Below are positions 24,234 to 32,640 of a stretch of DNA of 64,000 bases, in pieces. The stretch lies in the NCBI GenBank assembly GCA_027365475.1, contig DAHXNI010000022.1, positions 1 to 64,000 of the forward strand. The letters run 5' to 3'. Position 1 is the stretch's first letter. The number at the start of each line of letters is the position of its first letter. The translations under genes and the position numbers were made by a program. Under the pieces are notes generated by a model. It had not been told where the DNA came from and searched no databases. It saw only the letters and a list, made by a program, of their open reading frames with translations. The DNA comes from Pseudomonadota bacterium. GTDB lineage: Bacteria > Pseudomonadota > Gammaproteobacteria > JAKAQQ01.

Positions 24234-26840
24234 TCAGGCGCACCCCTTCAACCAGTTCCGAACCCAATCCGGAACCTCGGCCAGGGCCTGGTCGAGCACC
24301 TGGGGATCGCCTCCCCCCCCTTCAGCGAGATCGGCACGGCCGCCGCCGCGGCCGCCGATCCGGCTGGCGATGTGGGCGACCAGTTCACGTGCCGGGGCTC
24401 GTTTGGATTCTGCGGGAGTCACCCCTGATACGATGCGGACTCTCCCGTCTTCGACCGAAGCCAGAACCACAATCGCTTTCTTGAACTCGTGGCGGATCCG
24501 GTCGACCCCTGCCCGGAGACTCGGCACATCGGCTCCATCGATCCGTCGTGCAACCACCCGGATACCCTCGATTTCAACCGGAGCGGCTGCCGGGTCGGAC
24601 TCGGTTCCACCCACGAGACGCCGTTTGACCTCCTTCAATGACTCCTCGAGCGCACGCTCCCGCTCCTGAAGCTGGCGGATACGCGCCGCCCATTCTTCGG
24701 GTCCCGCACCCAAAAGTGCCTGAAGTTCGCTCCGCGTGCGGCCAGCTTCCTGTATCCAGCAGAGCAACCCGAGTCCGGTCACAGCCTCGATACGACGGAT
24801 GCCGGACGCCAAACCGCTTTCGTTCACAATCTTGAACCCGCCGATATCCCCGGTTCTTTGGACGTGGGTTCCACCGCAAAGTTCGATCGAGAACTCGCCC
24901 ATCGAAAGGACACGAACCCGTTCCCCGTATTTTTCCCCAAAGAGCGCCATTGCTCCGAGGCGCCGGGCATCGTCAAAAGCCATCTCCCGGGTCACAACTG
25001 GCCGGTTCGCCACGATCTCGCGAAAGACGAGGGTCTCAACCGCATCCCGCTCGTCCGCCGTGAGAGGAGCAGAATGGGAAAAATCGAAGCGGAGGCGCTC
25101 GGGTGCAACCAGCGATCCCTTCTGGGCGACATGTGTGCCGAGAACACTCCGCAGTGCCGCATGCAGGAGGTGTGTGGCCGAATGATTGCGCATCGTCTCC
25201 AGGCGTCGTGCGACATCAACCCGTGCGAGAACTCCTTCTCCAGATACAAGAACGCCCGCTTCGAGCGTGCCCCGGTGGATCACAAACTGACCCGCCCGCT
25301 CGGTATCTTCGACCCGGAACCGCGCGTTGGGGGATTCGATCACACCGGTATCGCCCACCTGTCCGCCGGATTCCGGATAAAACGGTGTCCGATCCAGCAC
25401 AAGCGCACCCTTCCCGCCCTCGTCCAGACGATCAACCGATTGGGATCCCACAAAAATGGTCGCAATCCGGGATGCAGTCTCAAGGTTCCCATAGCCCAGA
25501 AATTCCGTGGCTTCGACATCGAGCGGGATCCGGTGTTGTGCACCAAAATCGGATTCTCGGCGCGCCCGTTCGCGCTGGATTGTCATCAGCGCTTCATACC
25601 CCGCGAGATCGACGCCGAAGCCCCGTTCGCGGGCGGTGTCGATCAGAAGATCGATCGGGAACCCGTAGGTATCCGAAAGCCGGAATGCCAGCTCGCCCGG
25701 AATCACTCCTCCCGATAGAGACGCAAGCCCCTCTTCGAGCACCTGGAGGCCCTGGCGCAGGGTACGTTCGAAGCGCTCCTCTTCCCGCTGGATCTCCACG
25801 GCCACCTCCGCCAGCACGGAGTCGGTGAGCTCGGGATAGGATGGCGCCATGAGTGTACCCACCACGGGTACGAGGCGGTGCAGAAAGGGACCCTGGGCTC
25901 CTTCCTTGACCCCATGCCGGATGGCGCGGCGGATGATGCGCCGGAGCACATAGGCCCGTCCCTCGTTTCCGGGCCGGATACCATCGGAGATGAGAAACGT
26001 GGCAGCCCGGGCGTGATCCGCGATCACCCGGAGCGAACTCGAATCGCGGGATGCACAGGTCAGAATATCCGCTGCGGCCGCAATCAGCGTCCGGAAATGC
26101 GCGATGTCATAGTTCGAAGGTACCCCTTCGAGCACGGCCGCGATCCGTTCGAGCCCCATACCCGTATCGACACAGGGATGGGGCAACGGAGTGAGTACGC
26201 CCGTCTCATTACGGTTGAACTGCATGAAGACGAGATTCCAGATCTCGACATAACGGTCACCGGAAGCATCATCCGAACCCGGAGGACCGCCCGCGACATG
26301 GGGCCCGTGGTCGAAGAAGATCTCGGTCGAGGGCCCGCACGGACCCGTATCTCCCATGGACCAGAAATTGTCATCCCCTGGAATGCGCCGGAGGCGGCTT
26401 TGGGGCACGCCGATCACCCGGGTCCAGGCAGCATAGGCGGCCTCATCGTCCGGGTGGATCGTGACCCAGAGGCACTCTGGATCGAGCGCAAGTGTTTCCG
26501 TGAGATAACGCCAGGCGAGCGTGATCGCCTCTTCCTTGAAGTAATCACCGAAGCTGAAGTTGCCGAGCATCTCGAAAAACGTATGGTGACGGGCGGTATA
26601 ACCCACGTTCTCAAGGTCATTGTGTTTGCCGCCGGCCCTGAGACAACGCTGCACACTTGCAGCACGCCGGTAGGGCCGGGTTTCGAGCCCCAGAAATACA
26701 TCCTTGAACTGGACCATGCCGGAGTTGGTGAAAAGGAGCGTTGGATCCCGAGCCGGAACAAGCGACGACGAGGGCACGACCACGTGCCCACTCCCCTTGA
26801 AGTAGGATGTAAAACTCTCGCGAATGGTTTTGAGATCCAA
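24234..26840 (-). CDS. alaS: Alanyl-tRNA synthetase
   Basis: The protein is about 868 residues, normal for the family. The aminoacylation core has RESFTSYF, VPSSSLVPARDPTLLFTN, GMVQFKDVFLG and HHTFFEMLGNFSFGDYF. The editing domain has HSATHLLHAAL and CGGTHVQRTGDIG for zinc. The C-terminal oligomerisation/C-Ala domain ends near GGRGGGRADLAEGGG. I chose the TTG at 26840, preceded by GAGAGGCGGGAGC; an ATG at 26870 is the alternative but lacks a good ribosome-binding site. About 250 bases separate it from recX. Confidence 0.95.
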   Translation of the reverse strand: MDLKTIRESFTSYFKGSGHVVVPSSSLVPARDPTLLFTNSGMVQFKDVFLGLETRPYRRAASVQRCLRAGGKHNDLENVGYTARHHTFFEMLGNFSFGDYFKEEAITLAWRYLTETLALDPECLWVTIHPDDEAAYAAWTRVIGVPQSRLRRIPGDDNFWSMGDTGPCGPSTEIFFDHGPHVAGGPPGSDDASGDRYVEIWNLVFMQFNRNETGVLTPLPHPCVDTGMGLERIAAVLEGVPSNYDIAHFRTLIAAAADILTCASRDSSSLRVIADHARAATFLISDGIRPGNEGRAYVLRRIIRRAIRHGVKEGAQGPFLHRLVPVVGTLMAPSYPELTDSVLAEVAVEIQREEERFERTLRQGLQVLEEGLASLSGGVIPGELAFRLSDTYGFPIDLLIDTARERGFGVDLAGYEALMTIQRERARRESDFGAQHRIPLDVEATEFLGYGNLETASRIATIFVGSQSVDRLDEGGKGALVLDRTPFYPESGGQVGDTGVIESPNARFRVEDTERAGQFVIHRGTLEAGVLVSGEGVLARVDVARRLETMRNHSATHLLHAALRSVLGTHVAQKGSLVAPERLRFDFSHSAPLTADERDAVETLVFREIVANRPVVTREMAFDDARRLGAMALFGEKYGERVRVLSMGEFSIELCGGTHVQRTGDIGGFKIVNESGLASGIRRIEAVTGLGLLCWIQEAGRTRSELQALLGAGPEEWAARIRQLQERERALEESLKEVKRRLVGGTESDPAAAPVEIEGIRVVARRIDGADVPSLRAGVDRIRHEFKKAIVVLASVEDGRVRIVSGVTPAESKRAPARELVAHIASRIGGRGGGRADLAEGGGGDPQVLDQALAEVPDWVRNWLKGCA

Positions 26841-27091
26841 GCTCCCGCCTCTCGATCCGAACCCGGCCATGTGCTCGGCCGGGTCAATTGTGACGTAAAA
26901 GGGCCGCGAGGGGAATCCTCGCCTGTAGCGCCGCGCGGGCACTCTGCGGATGACCCAAGACCGGACCCATCATCTGGACGGGACTCGGTCTCGGCACGCA
27001 GGATGGATCCAGACACGACGCGAGTACACTGCGTCCTGAGCGCACTTTCTTCGCCGCGCCGCGCCGGGGCTTTGGTTGCTCGGAGCCCGGA

Positions 27092-27592
27092 TCAGAGAAC
27101 CGGATCGTCATCCCGGCCCTCCCCAGCATCCGACAGAATATCGAGTCCCCAACCCTGCCAGAGGCCGGAGACGACCCGGGGCGAAAATCCTCGCTGCAGA
27201 AGAAAATGGCTCTGCTGCTCGCGCATAGCCACATCCGACGGACGGCTTGAACCGAAACGTTTGATGCGCGCCCGCTCGGCCACGAGGATCCAGGCCGCAT
27301 CCGGACGATGGAGTTCAGTTTCAATGAGCTCGCGGGAGATCCCGCGCGCTTCGAGTGTGTGGACAATCTTGAGTGGCCCTTCGCCACGACGGATGCGCGC
27401 GCGGATGTATTCTCCGGTGAAGCGACGATCACTTTGCGCACCCGTGGCCGAAAGATGTTCGAGTACGGGTTCGATGGCCTCCTGGTTGCCCCCGAGTCTG
27501 ACCAGTTTGGCGCGCAGTTCGGATCGCGCATATTCGCGCCGGGCCAGCCAGCCAAGCGCCCGTTTGAGAAGCTTGGGGTCAGGTGTCGTCAC
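27092..27592 (-). CDS. recX: RecX regulatory protein
   Basis: The protein of about 166 residues modulates RecA filaments. It has the three-helix RecX repeats: [38 protein letters not shown], then [15 protein letters not shown] and further helices to a FSPRVVSGL segment. I placed the start at the GTG at 27592, overlapping the recA stop by 14 bases, because homology begins right after it. The reading frame is open further upstream within recA but has no homology there. Confidence 0.9.
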   Translation of the reverse strand: MTTPDPKLLKRALGWLARREYARSELRAKLVRLGGNQEAIEPVLEHLSATGAQSDRRFTGEYIRARIRRGEGPLKIVHTLEARGISRELIETELHRPDAAWILVAERARIKRFGSSRPSDVAMREQQSHFLLQRGFSPRVVSGLWQGWGLDILSDAGEGRDDDPVL

Positions 27593-28616
27593 CCGGAGTC
27601 GCCCGTTCAGCGACGCGATCCACCGCCGTCGGGACTTTCGCTCGGATCTCACTCTCGAGTGCCGCTGTTGCCTCCGGATGTTCGAAAAGATACTGGCGGG
27701 CGTTGTCCCGACCCTGCCCGATGCGATCACCCTTGAGGCTATACCAGGAACCGGATTTTTCGATGAGACCCGCCGCCGAAGCGAGATCCAGAATTTCTCC
27801 TTCGCGCGAAATACCCCGGTCGTAGAGGATCTCGAACTCGGCCTGCCTAAAGGGGGGGGCGACCTTGTTTTTGACCACCTTGACCCGGGTTTCGTTGCCG
27901 ATCACCTCCTCGCCGCGCTTAACGGTGCCGATCCGGCGGATGTCGAGCCTAACCGACGCGTAAAACTTGAGCGCATTGCCGCCGGTCGTGGTTTCCGGAT
28001 TGCCAAACATGATGCCGATCTTCATGCGGATCTGGTTAATGAAGATGACAAGCGTATTGCTCCGTTTGATGTTGGCTGTAAGCTTCCGGAGCGCCTGGGA
28101 CATGAGCCGGGCCTGGAGTCCCACATGCGAATCCCCCATCTCTCCCTCGATCTCCGCACGTGGGGTGAGGGCTGCCACCGAATCGATCACGATCACGTCG
28201 ATCGCACCGGAGCGGACCAGCATGTCCGCAATCTCGAGCGCCTGCTCACCGGTATCGGGTTGTGAAATCAGAAGATCCTCGACCTTGACGCCCAGTTTCT
28301 TGGCATAACCCGGATCGAGGGCGTGCTCAGCATCCACGAACGCGGCGACTCCACCCCGTGCCTGAGCCTGAGCAATCACATGGAGGGTCAAAGTCGTCTT
28401 GCCAGAAGATTCGGGTCCGTAGATTTCGACAACCCGTCCACGCGGCAGCCCGCCGATCCCGAGCGCGAGATCAAGTCCCAGAGAACCCGTCGGGATCACA
28501 TCGATATCCCGGGGCTCAACCGCATCACCGAGCCGCATGACAGCCCCTTTACCGTACTGGCGTTCAATCTGACCGAGTGCCTGAATCAGCGCCTTTTTGC
28601 GATTGTCATCCGTCAT
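27579..28616 (-). CDS. recA: Recombinase RecA
   Basis: The 345-residue protein drives homologous strand exchange and LexA cleavage. Visible features are the Walker A motif [13 protein letters not shown], the [20 protein letters not shown] region (loop 2), [11 protein letters not shown] and a C-terminal acidic stretch. It forms an operon-like pair with recX. No convincing LexA box was found in the short gap (28617-28668) upstream, so SOS control may act from a promoter further upstream or use a divergent operator. Confidence 0.98.
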   Translation of the reverse strand: MTDDNRKKALIQALGQIERQYGKGAVMRLGDAVEPRDIDVIPTGSLGLDLALGIGGLPRGRVVEIYGPESSGKTTLTLHVIAQAQARGGVAAFVDAEHALDPGYAKKLGVKVEDLLISQPDTGEQALEIADMLVRSGAIDVIVIDSVAALTPRAEIEGEMGDSHVGLQARLMSQALRKLTANIKRSNTLVIFINQIRMKIGIMFGNPETTTGGNALKFYASVRLDIRRIGTVKRGEEVIGNETRVKVVKNKVAPPFRQAEFEILYDRGISREGEILDLASAAGLIEKSGSWYSLKGDRIGQGRDNARQYLFEHPEATAALESEIRAKVPTAVDRVAERATPGDDT

Positions 28617-28668
28617 GGGAGAAACCTATCTGGAATGCCTTTGAGCTTATCTCGTGATTATTCCACAT

Positions 28669-29220
28669 TCACCCTCCATCCTCCAAACCCGAAAGCCGCC
28701 ACTCGGCGAGGATTTCATAATCACGCCCCGGAGAGGAACGGGCCAGGCAGAGCCGGCCGACCGGCCACCCGAGGAGAGGTGCCGATCGGGTCTCCGCGAA
28801 CCTGCGGACGCCCCGCGCGAGCGTCACATGAGGCACGAAGGGGGGCGGTGCTCCGGAATCACCCGGATCGGGAGGAAAGCCTGCATCCGCGAGCCCAGAC
28901 CGGAGCGTACGGACCAAAACTCTGAGTGCCTCCGGGATCCGGGAGGGAGCGAAATAGAGGATCCGGGACCGCCGGAACCAGCCCATCCGTTCGAGCACGA
29001 GATCAAAACCTGCGAGGTGGAGTGTGCCCACGTACGCGGTGATCGACGTTACGGCTTGGGGCGGCAACGATCCCAGAAAGGCGAGTGTGAGGTGATGGTT
29101 GGGCGGAGAAACCGAATGTGCACCCGGGAGCGATTCCCAAAATGGCCGGGTCAGCCGCTCGATTTCCAGAGAAAGTGCGCATTCCGGCCAGAGGGCCAGA
29201 AAATAGTGTTCTTCAGCCAT
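28669..29220 (-). CDS. thpR: RNA 2',3'-cyclic phosphodiesterase (2'-5' RNA ligase family)
   Basis: The 183-residue 2H-phosphoesterase has the two HxTx motifs: HHLTLAFLG near residues 45-53 and PHVTLARGV near 137-145. It starts MAEEHYFLALWP. ThpR enzymes hydrolyse 2',3'-cyclic phosphate ends of RNA and can ligate 2'-5' RNA in vitro. The ATG at 29220 overlaps the end of pncC by 8 bases. An in-frame extension upstream to 29655 lies entirely within pncC and has no homology, so I reject it. Confidence 0.88.
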   Translation of the reverse strand: MAEEHYFLALWPECALSLEIERLTRPFWESLPGAHSVSPPNHHLTLAFLGSLPPQAVTSITAYVGTLHLAGFDLVLERMGWFRRSRILYFAPSRIPEALRVLVRTLRSGLADAGFPPDPGDSGAPPPFVPHVTLARGVRRFAETRSAPLLGWPVGRLCLARSSPGRDYEILAEWRLSGLEDGG

Positions 29221-29761
29221 GGAGACGCTTGAGGAGTCCCATGAGCGCCTCGTGTACGGCCTGGTTGCGAATCGACTCCCGGCTCCCGGAAAACCCGAAA
29301 CGTTGGACCTCCTCTGCTGGAGCCCCCCCACCGCGCTGTCCCCAACCAATGTAAACAAGCCCGACCGAGGAATCCGGATCAGAGCGCTTGGGGACCCGCT
29401 CCAGAGTCTCCTCATCACCCGCGAAAGGCCCGGCGTAGCCTGTGGTCGCGAGTGCCCAATCCGCATCGCTTGCATCAAACGCCCCTCGCAGCATCCACCG
29501 CGCGACCGTCTCCGACACGGCTCCACAGCTGGCCAGAGCATCCGCCGGAACCCTGAGCCAGCGCTGCTTCGCCTCCACCTGATAGGAGACGATCGCGCCG
29601 TAAAACCACTTCGAGCTTCCGGGAATCGCGGTGAGTACTCCTCCGATCCACCCACCGGTTACTGACTCGGCAACGATCAGAGTCTCGCCCCGCCGAATGA
29701 GCTGGCTACCGATTTCGGCCGCCTGCTCCCAAAGGGGTGGATCTGCTTCAATGATTCTCAC
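29213..29761 (-). CDS. pncC: Nicotinamide-nucleotide amidase (CinA C-terminal type)
   Basis: The 182-residue protein is a stand-alone CinA_C domain that deamidates nicotinamide mononucleotide for NAD recycling. The catalytic region reads VAESVTGGWIGGVLTAIPGS; the usual AESCTGG has Val in place of Cys. The downstream GAIVSYQVEAKQRWLRVP, GAVSETVARWM and ATTGYAGP blocks are typical. I placed the start at the GTG at 29761, after GGGAGAGCAAGAG, which matches the usual N-terminus. It overlaps thpR. pncC upstream of recA is the common arrangement. Confidence 0.9.
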   Translation of the reverse strand: MRIIEADPPLWEQAAEIGSQLIRRGETLIVAESVTGGWIGGVLTAIPGSSKWFYGAIVSYQVEAKQRWLRVPADALASCGAVSETVARWMLRGAFDASDADWALATTGYAGPFAGDEETLERVPKRSDPDSSVGLVYIGWGQRGGGAPAEEVQRFGFSGSRESIRNQAVHEALMGLLKRLHG

Positions 29762-29819
29762 TTTCTCTTGCTCTCCCGGCGCTGGGCCCACAGCCAAAAC
29801 GGCAATACGCTCACCCGAT

Positions 29820-30488
29820 TCAGATGAGCGGCCAGACCAGAAACACGAACCCGAGCAGCATGATGAACCCGCCACTCAGAACCTCACCATACCGTTCGAT
29901 GACACGGAAGCGGAACTGTCTCAACCCCCGGGTCGAATACACGCACATCACGACATAGGTCACAATCGTGCTGGCTGCAAAAACCAGAGCCATGACTCCG
30001 ATCAGCCAGGAACCGTAACGACCCGCCGCAAAAAATGCCGGCAGTCCCTCGATCATGGGCGAGGATCCGAGAACCAGGACCAGCGCGGTGGCCCGGGTAC
30101 GGCCCGGCAGATGATCTCCAGACACGAGCGTCCCCGGAGCGGAGTGGGCCTTTGCACGCATCTCCCGCCAGGCTGCAACGCACATCCATCCCCCAAAAAG
30201 AATCAACCCGAGACTCGAGATGCGGGCAACGAGCGCGCCATAGTGGTGGGCGACCTCAAGCCCCGCATACCACATGACGAGTCCGATGAGGAGCGTGGAC
30301 AGAACATGCCCGATACCGGCTCCAAGCGCGGTGGTGATCACTTTATGTTGCGACCATTGCTCCTGGCGGGCGAGCAGCGCGATCGGACCCCAATGATCTG
30401 GTACGATCGTATGCAGGACACCGACCAGGGCAACGGCACCGATCAGCAGAAACTCTGGAGCGGTATGCAAGCTCGAAACTCCGGGCAC
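29820..30488 (-). CDS. NicO/UreH-like membrane protein, probable metal transporter
   Basis: The 222-residue protein has about six membrane helices. The first contains HTIVPDHW, which fits the H-x4-DH metal motif of nickel/cobalt (NicO) transporters. Later helices carry GLEVAHHYGALVARI and a SSPMIEGLPAFFA segment. The metal is unknown; nickel or cobalt export or uptake is the usual role. The GTG start lacks a strong ribosome-binding site and a TTG further in is possible. It lies 58 bases upstream of pncC on the same strand and is divergent from arsR. Confidence 0.7.
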   Translation of the reverse strand: MPGVSSLHTAPEFLLIGAVALVGVLHTIVPDHWGPIALLARQEQWSQHKVITTALGAGIGHVLSTLLIGLVMWYAGLEVAHHYGALVARISSLGLILFGGWMCVAAWREMRAKAHSAPGTLVSGDHLPGRTRATALVLVLGSSPMIEGLPAFFAAGRYGSWLIGVMALVFAASTIVTYVVMCVYSTRGLRQFRFRVIERYGEVLSGGFIMLLGFVFLVWPLI

Positions 30489-30664
30489 GCTTTGTTAGGC
30501 CCATGATCGCACGTCACGTCCGGTTCCGGCATGTCCCGGAATCGCAAGGGATTGAGTGAGCCCCGTCGGGACGTCCCCGAAGGGGCAGCTTCAAAGGCCG
30601 CTCGCACCATGTGCATTTCCAGGCTTCGAGACGATATGACCGCCCGCGGAGGCTTGGCAAGGCT

Positions 30665-30714
30665 TTGACAAACGATTATATTTTTATAATACTAGATATA
30701 TGGAATTATATTCC
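30665..30714 (+). promoter_or_regulatory. Promoter/operator of the ars cluster
   Basis: TTGACA (30665-30670) precedes an AT-rich stretch with a perfect inverted repeat ATTATA-TTTT-TATAAT (30675-30690) whose right arm resembles a -10 box. With that box the spacer is only 14 bases; TAATAC at 30687 gives 16. A second small palindrome GGAAT-TAT-ATTCC straddles the start codon (30702-30714). These are good candidates for ArsR-binding sites. The leader would be very short. Confidence 0.6.
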
Positions 30715-31089
30715 GCCACCCGCGCGCTCGGTGCGCTCGCACACGACACCCGGCTTGCCATCTTCAGGCTCCTGGTCCAAGCGGGCCCGGGAGGACTATG
30801 CGTCGGCGAAATCGGGAAAAGACTCGATCTCGCACCCGCCACCCTATCCTTCCACCTCGCGACGCTACGCCAAGCCGGCCTCGTAGCCACCCGCCGTACC
30901 GGCCGTACACTTTATCAGGCAGCCAACTACACCGTCATGGGGGCACTCGTGGACTATCTCACGGCCAACTGTTGCGGGGAGGCAGGAGGTGGCAGCGCCG
31001 GTGCTTGCGGGATCATCTCTCCTCAAAACCCGATTCAAGCGCCCGATCCTGAGGTATGCGATGCAACAGCTGCCCGTATCCGGCGCTGA
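30700..31089 (+). CDS. arsR: ArsR-family arsenic-responsive repressor
   Basis: The 129-residue protein has the ArsR winged helix (ALAHDTRLAIFRLLVQAG, then LAPATLSFHLATLRQAGLV). As(III)-binding candidates sit near the C-terminus: C91 and C92 (TANCCGE) with C103 (GACG). This CC-plus-C pattern is like the C-terminal-site ArsR of Acidithiobacillus. It would bind the palindromes upstream and leave when arsenite binds. Its 3' end overlaps the next gene by 29 bases. Confidence 0.9.
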   Translation: MELYSATRALGALAHDTRLAIFRLLVQAGPGGLCVGEIGKRLDLAPATLSFHLATLRQAGLVATRRTGRTLYQAANYTVMGALVDYLTANCCGEAGGGSAGACGIISPQNPIQAPDPEVCDATAARIRR

Positions 31090-31495
31090 TCTCGGCCAGT
31101 TGATCGCGATTGATTCGAGCCTGTTCGGAACCTGCCCCACGGTTCAGAAACCGGGCAACGCCAAATGGACGCTCGACGATCCGCGTGGCCCCTTTGCTCT
31201 TTTCAAAGCTGATCGCGGACCGGGTTTACCTCCTTTAGGTATTCAGACCGCAGACGCTCCCGGGCTGGAAGCGATTGGCGCACAGCTCAATGCCGCCTGG
31301 ATAGCCCTTGAGGAGGAGCGAAACGGCATCTGCTGCACCGCCCGCTCAGACAAATACTGGGTCCGCGACCCCCAGGGCATCCACTGGAAAAGTTTTCTCA
31401 CGCACGAGGCGGAGGAGACCGGGAACCGGCCGGAGACCCGTCATGCGTATGGCCCCTGCCCGGGGAATCATGACTCAATCAACGGCTGCATCTGA
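31061..31495 (+). CDS. ArsI/CadI-like VOC protein lacking iron ligands
   Basis: The 144-residue protein follows the ArsI/CadI layout: a LFGTCPTVQKPGNAKWTLDDP start, LGIQTADAPG middle, and GICCTARSDKYWVRDPQG with the tandem Cys (C91-C92) that binds trivalent arsenicals. In known ArsI the iron is held by two His and one Glu. Here the LGIQ segment is preceded by PP instead of the usual His, and the final WE is WK (K110), so at least two ligands are missing. The N-terminal His is also not evident. C-As lyase activity is therefore unlikely; arsenic binding is possible. The ATG at 31061 has TGAGGT upstream and overlaps arsR. Confidence 0.78.
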   Translation: MQQLPVSGADLGQLIAIDSSLFGTCPTVQKPGNAKWTLDDPRGPFALFKADRGPGLPPLGIQTADAPGLEAIGAQLNAAWIALEEERNGICCTARSDKYWVRDPQGIHWKSFLTHEAEETGNRPETRHAYGPCPGNHDSINGCI

Positions 31496-32427
31496 TGACG
31501 ATCTCAATCACACCCTTCGAGCCCGCGGATGAAACCTGGCTCCGGGCGTTACTGGCCACAGCCCACCTGGCCACAGCCGACATCACAACTGAGATGCTCG
31601 GCAATTTCATGATCGCCCGGGATGACGAGAAACGGGTCGGCCTTGCCGGAGTCGAGTTTCATGGCACCTCGGGACTGCTGCGCTCGGTGGTTGTGGAATC
31701 GTCCGTGCGCAGTACCGGAGTCGGGAGCCGGCTCGTGGAGGCGATCGAGGTACGGGCACGCAAGCGTGGAATCAGAGAACTTTTTCTGCTCACCGCAACG
31801 GCGCGGGACTTTTTCGCCAGACTCGGATACCACGCCTACACACGGAGTGAAGCTCCGGAGTCCATCCGGGCCACCCGAGAGTTCGTTGAACTCTGCCCTC
31901 GAGGCTCTGACTGCATGAGTAAACCCTTGTGGATACCGACCCATTACGTGCTCTTCCTCTGCACCGGAAACTCCGCCCGCTCGATCCTGGCCGAGGCGAT
32001 TCTGAATCATCTCGCAACGCCCGAGGGCAGCGTACGGGCATTCAGCGCCGGAAGCCATCCCAAATCCGGAATCCATCCGCTCGCCCTCGCAATCCTTGAG
32101 GAGAACCATCTTCCCACTGCAGAGCTTCGCACCAAAAACTGGAGTGAGTTTGACCAGCCGGGCGCTCCCCGCATGGATTTTGTGATCACGCTCTGCGATC
32201 AGGCTGCTCAAGAAGCCTGTCCCATCTGGCCCGGCCACCCGGTCACGACTCATTGGGGTCTCTCCGATCCCGCCTCCGTAACGGGTTCTGCTGATACGAT
32301 GCGCCAGGCTTTCCGCGAGACTTACCGGGTCCTGCACCGGAGAATCGAGCTTTTTCTGGACATGCCACTCGGCGAGTCTGATCCATCCGCACTCAAGACT
32401 CGCTTACAGGAGATCGGACAGCTCTGA
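31495..32427 (+). CDS. ArsN2-ArsC fusion: GNAT acetyltransferase plus arsenate reductase
   Basis: The 310-residue protein joins two arsenic enzymes. Residues 1-140 are a GNAT domain with VVESSVRSTGVGSRLVEAIE, as in the ArsN2 acetyltransferases that act on arsinothricin-like compounds. Residues 148-300 are a low-molecular-weight-phosphatase-type arsenate reductase, with the P-loop CTGNSARS (C156 to R162) and further Cys in ITLCDQAAQEACPIW (C234, C242). The join at CMSKPLW is natural. The start overlaps the preceding stop (TGATG), so all three ars genes are one operon. Internal starts could also make ArsC alone. Confidence 0.88.
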   Translation: MTISITPFEPADETWLRALLATAHLATADITTEMLGNFMIARDDEKRVGLAGVEFHGTSGLLRSVVVESSVRSTGVGSRLVEAIEVRARKRGIRELFLLTATARDFFARLGYHAYTRSEAPESIRATREFVELCPRGSDCMSKPLWIPTHYVLFLCTGNSARSILAEAILNHLATPEGSVRAFSAGSHPKSGIHPLALAILEENHLPTAELRTKNWSEFDQPGAPRMDFVITLCDQAAQEACPIWPGHPVTTHWGLSDPASVTGSADTMRQAFRETYRVLHRRIELFLDMPLGESDPSALKTRLQEIGQL

Positions 32428-32640
32428 GCCAGGGCCGGTCTTTCAGCAAGACAAGTCAACTCACCATCCCGCCAGTTTCCTGCTGACGGCAGATGATGCG
32501 GCGTGCCCTGTCCGTATCAGGAAAGGGCCGGGTGGATTCCCGGACTCCGGTCGTCCCCGGTCGGCTATGATGGGAGACGCCTTGCTGGAATACCCGAGAC
32601 GATCAGCAGCCTTGCAACACCCCTCACCCCAAACCCATCC

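Noticed and set aside
24190..24236. Lysine riboswitch upstream of lysC
   Set aside because: lysC begins immediately at the alaS stop, leaving no leader for a riboswitch.
25878..28265. 795-codon plus-strand frame across alaS, recX and recA
   Set aside because: It runs antisense to three clear housekeeping genes and has no domain. High GC keeps it open.
28617..28668. LexA operator upstream of recA
   Set aside because: No CTG-N10-CAG-like palindrome is convincing in the short gap.
28669..29655. 328-codon form of thpR
   Set aside because: The upstream half lies within pncC in another frame and has no homology. The start at 29220 fits the family.
32503..32640. N-terminal extension of mutS
   Set aside because: MutS homology starts after 32641. 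The extension has low complexity and no motif.
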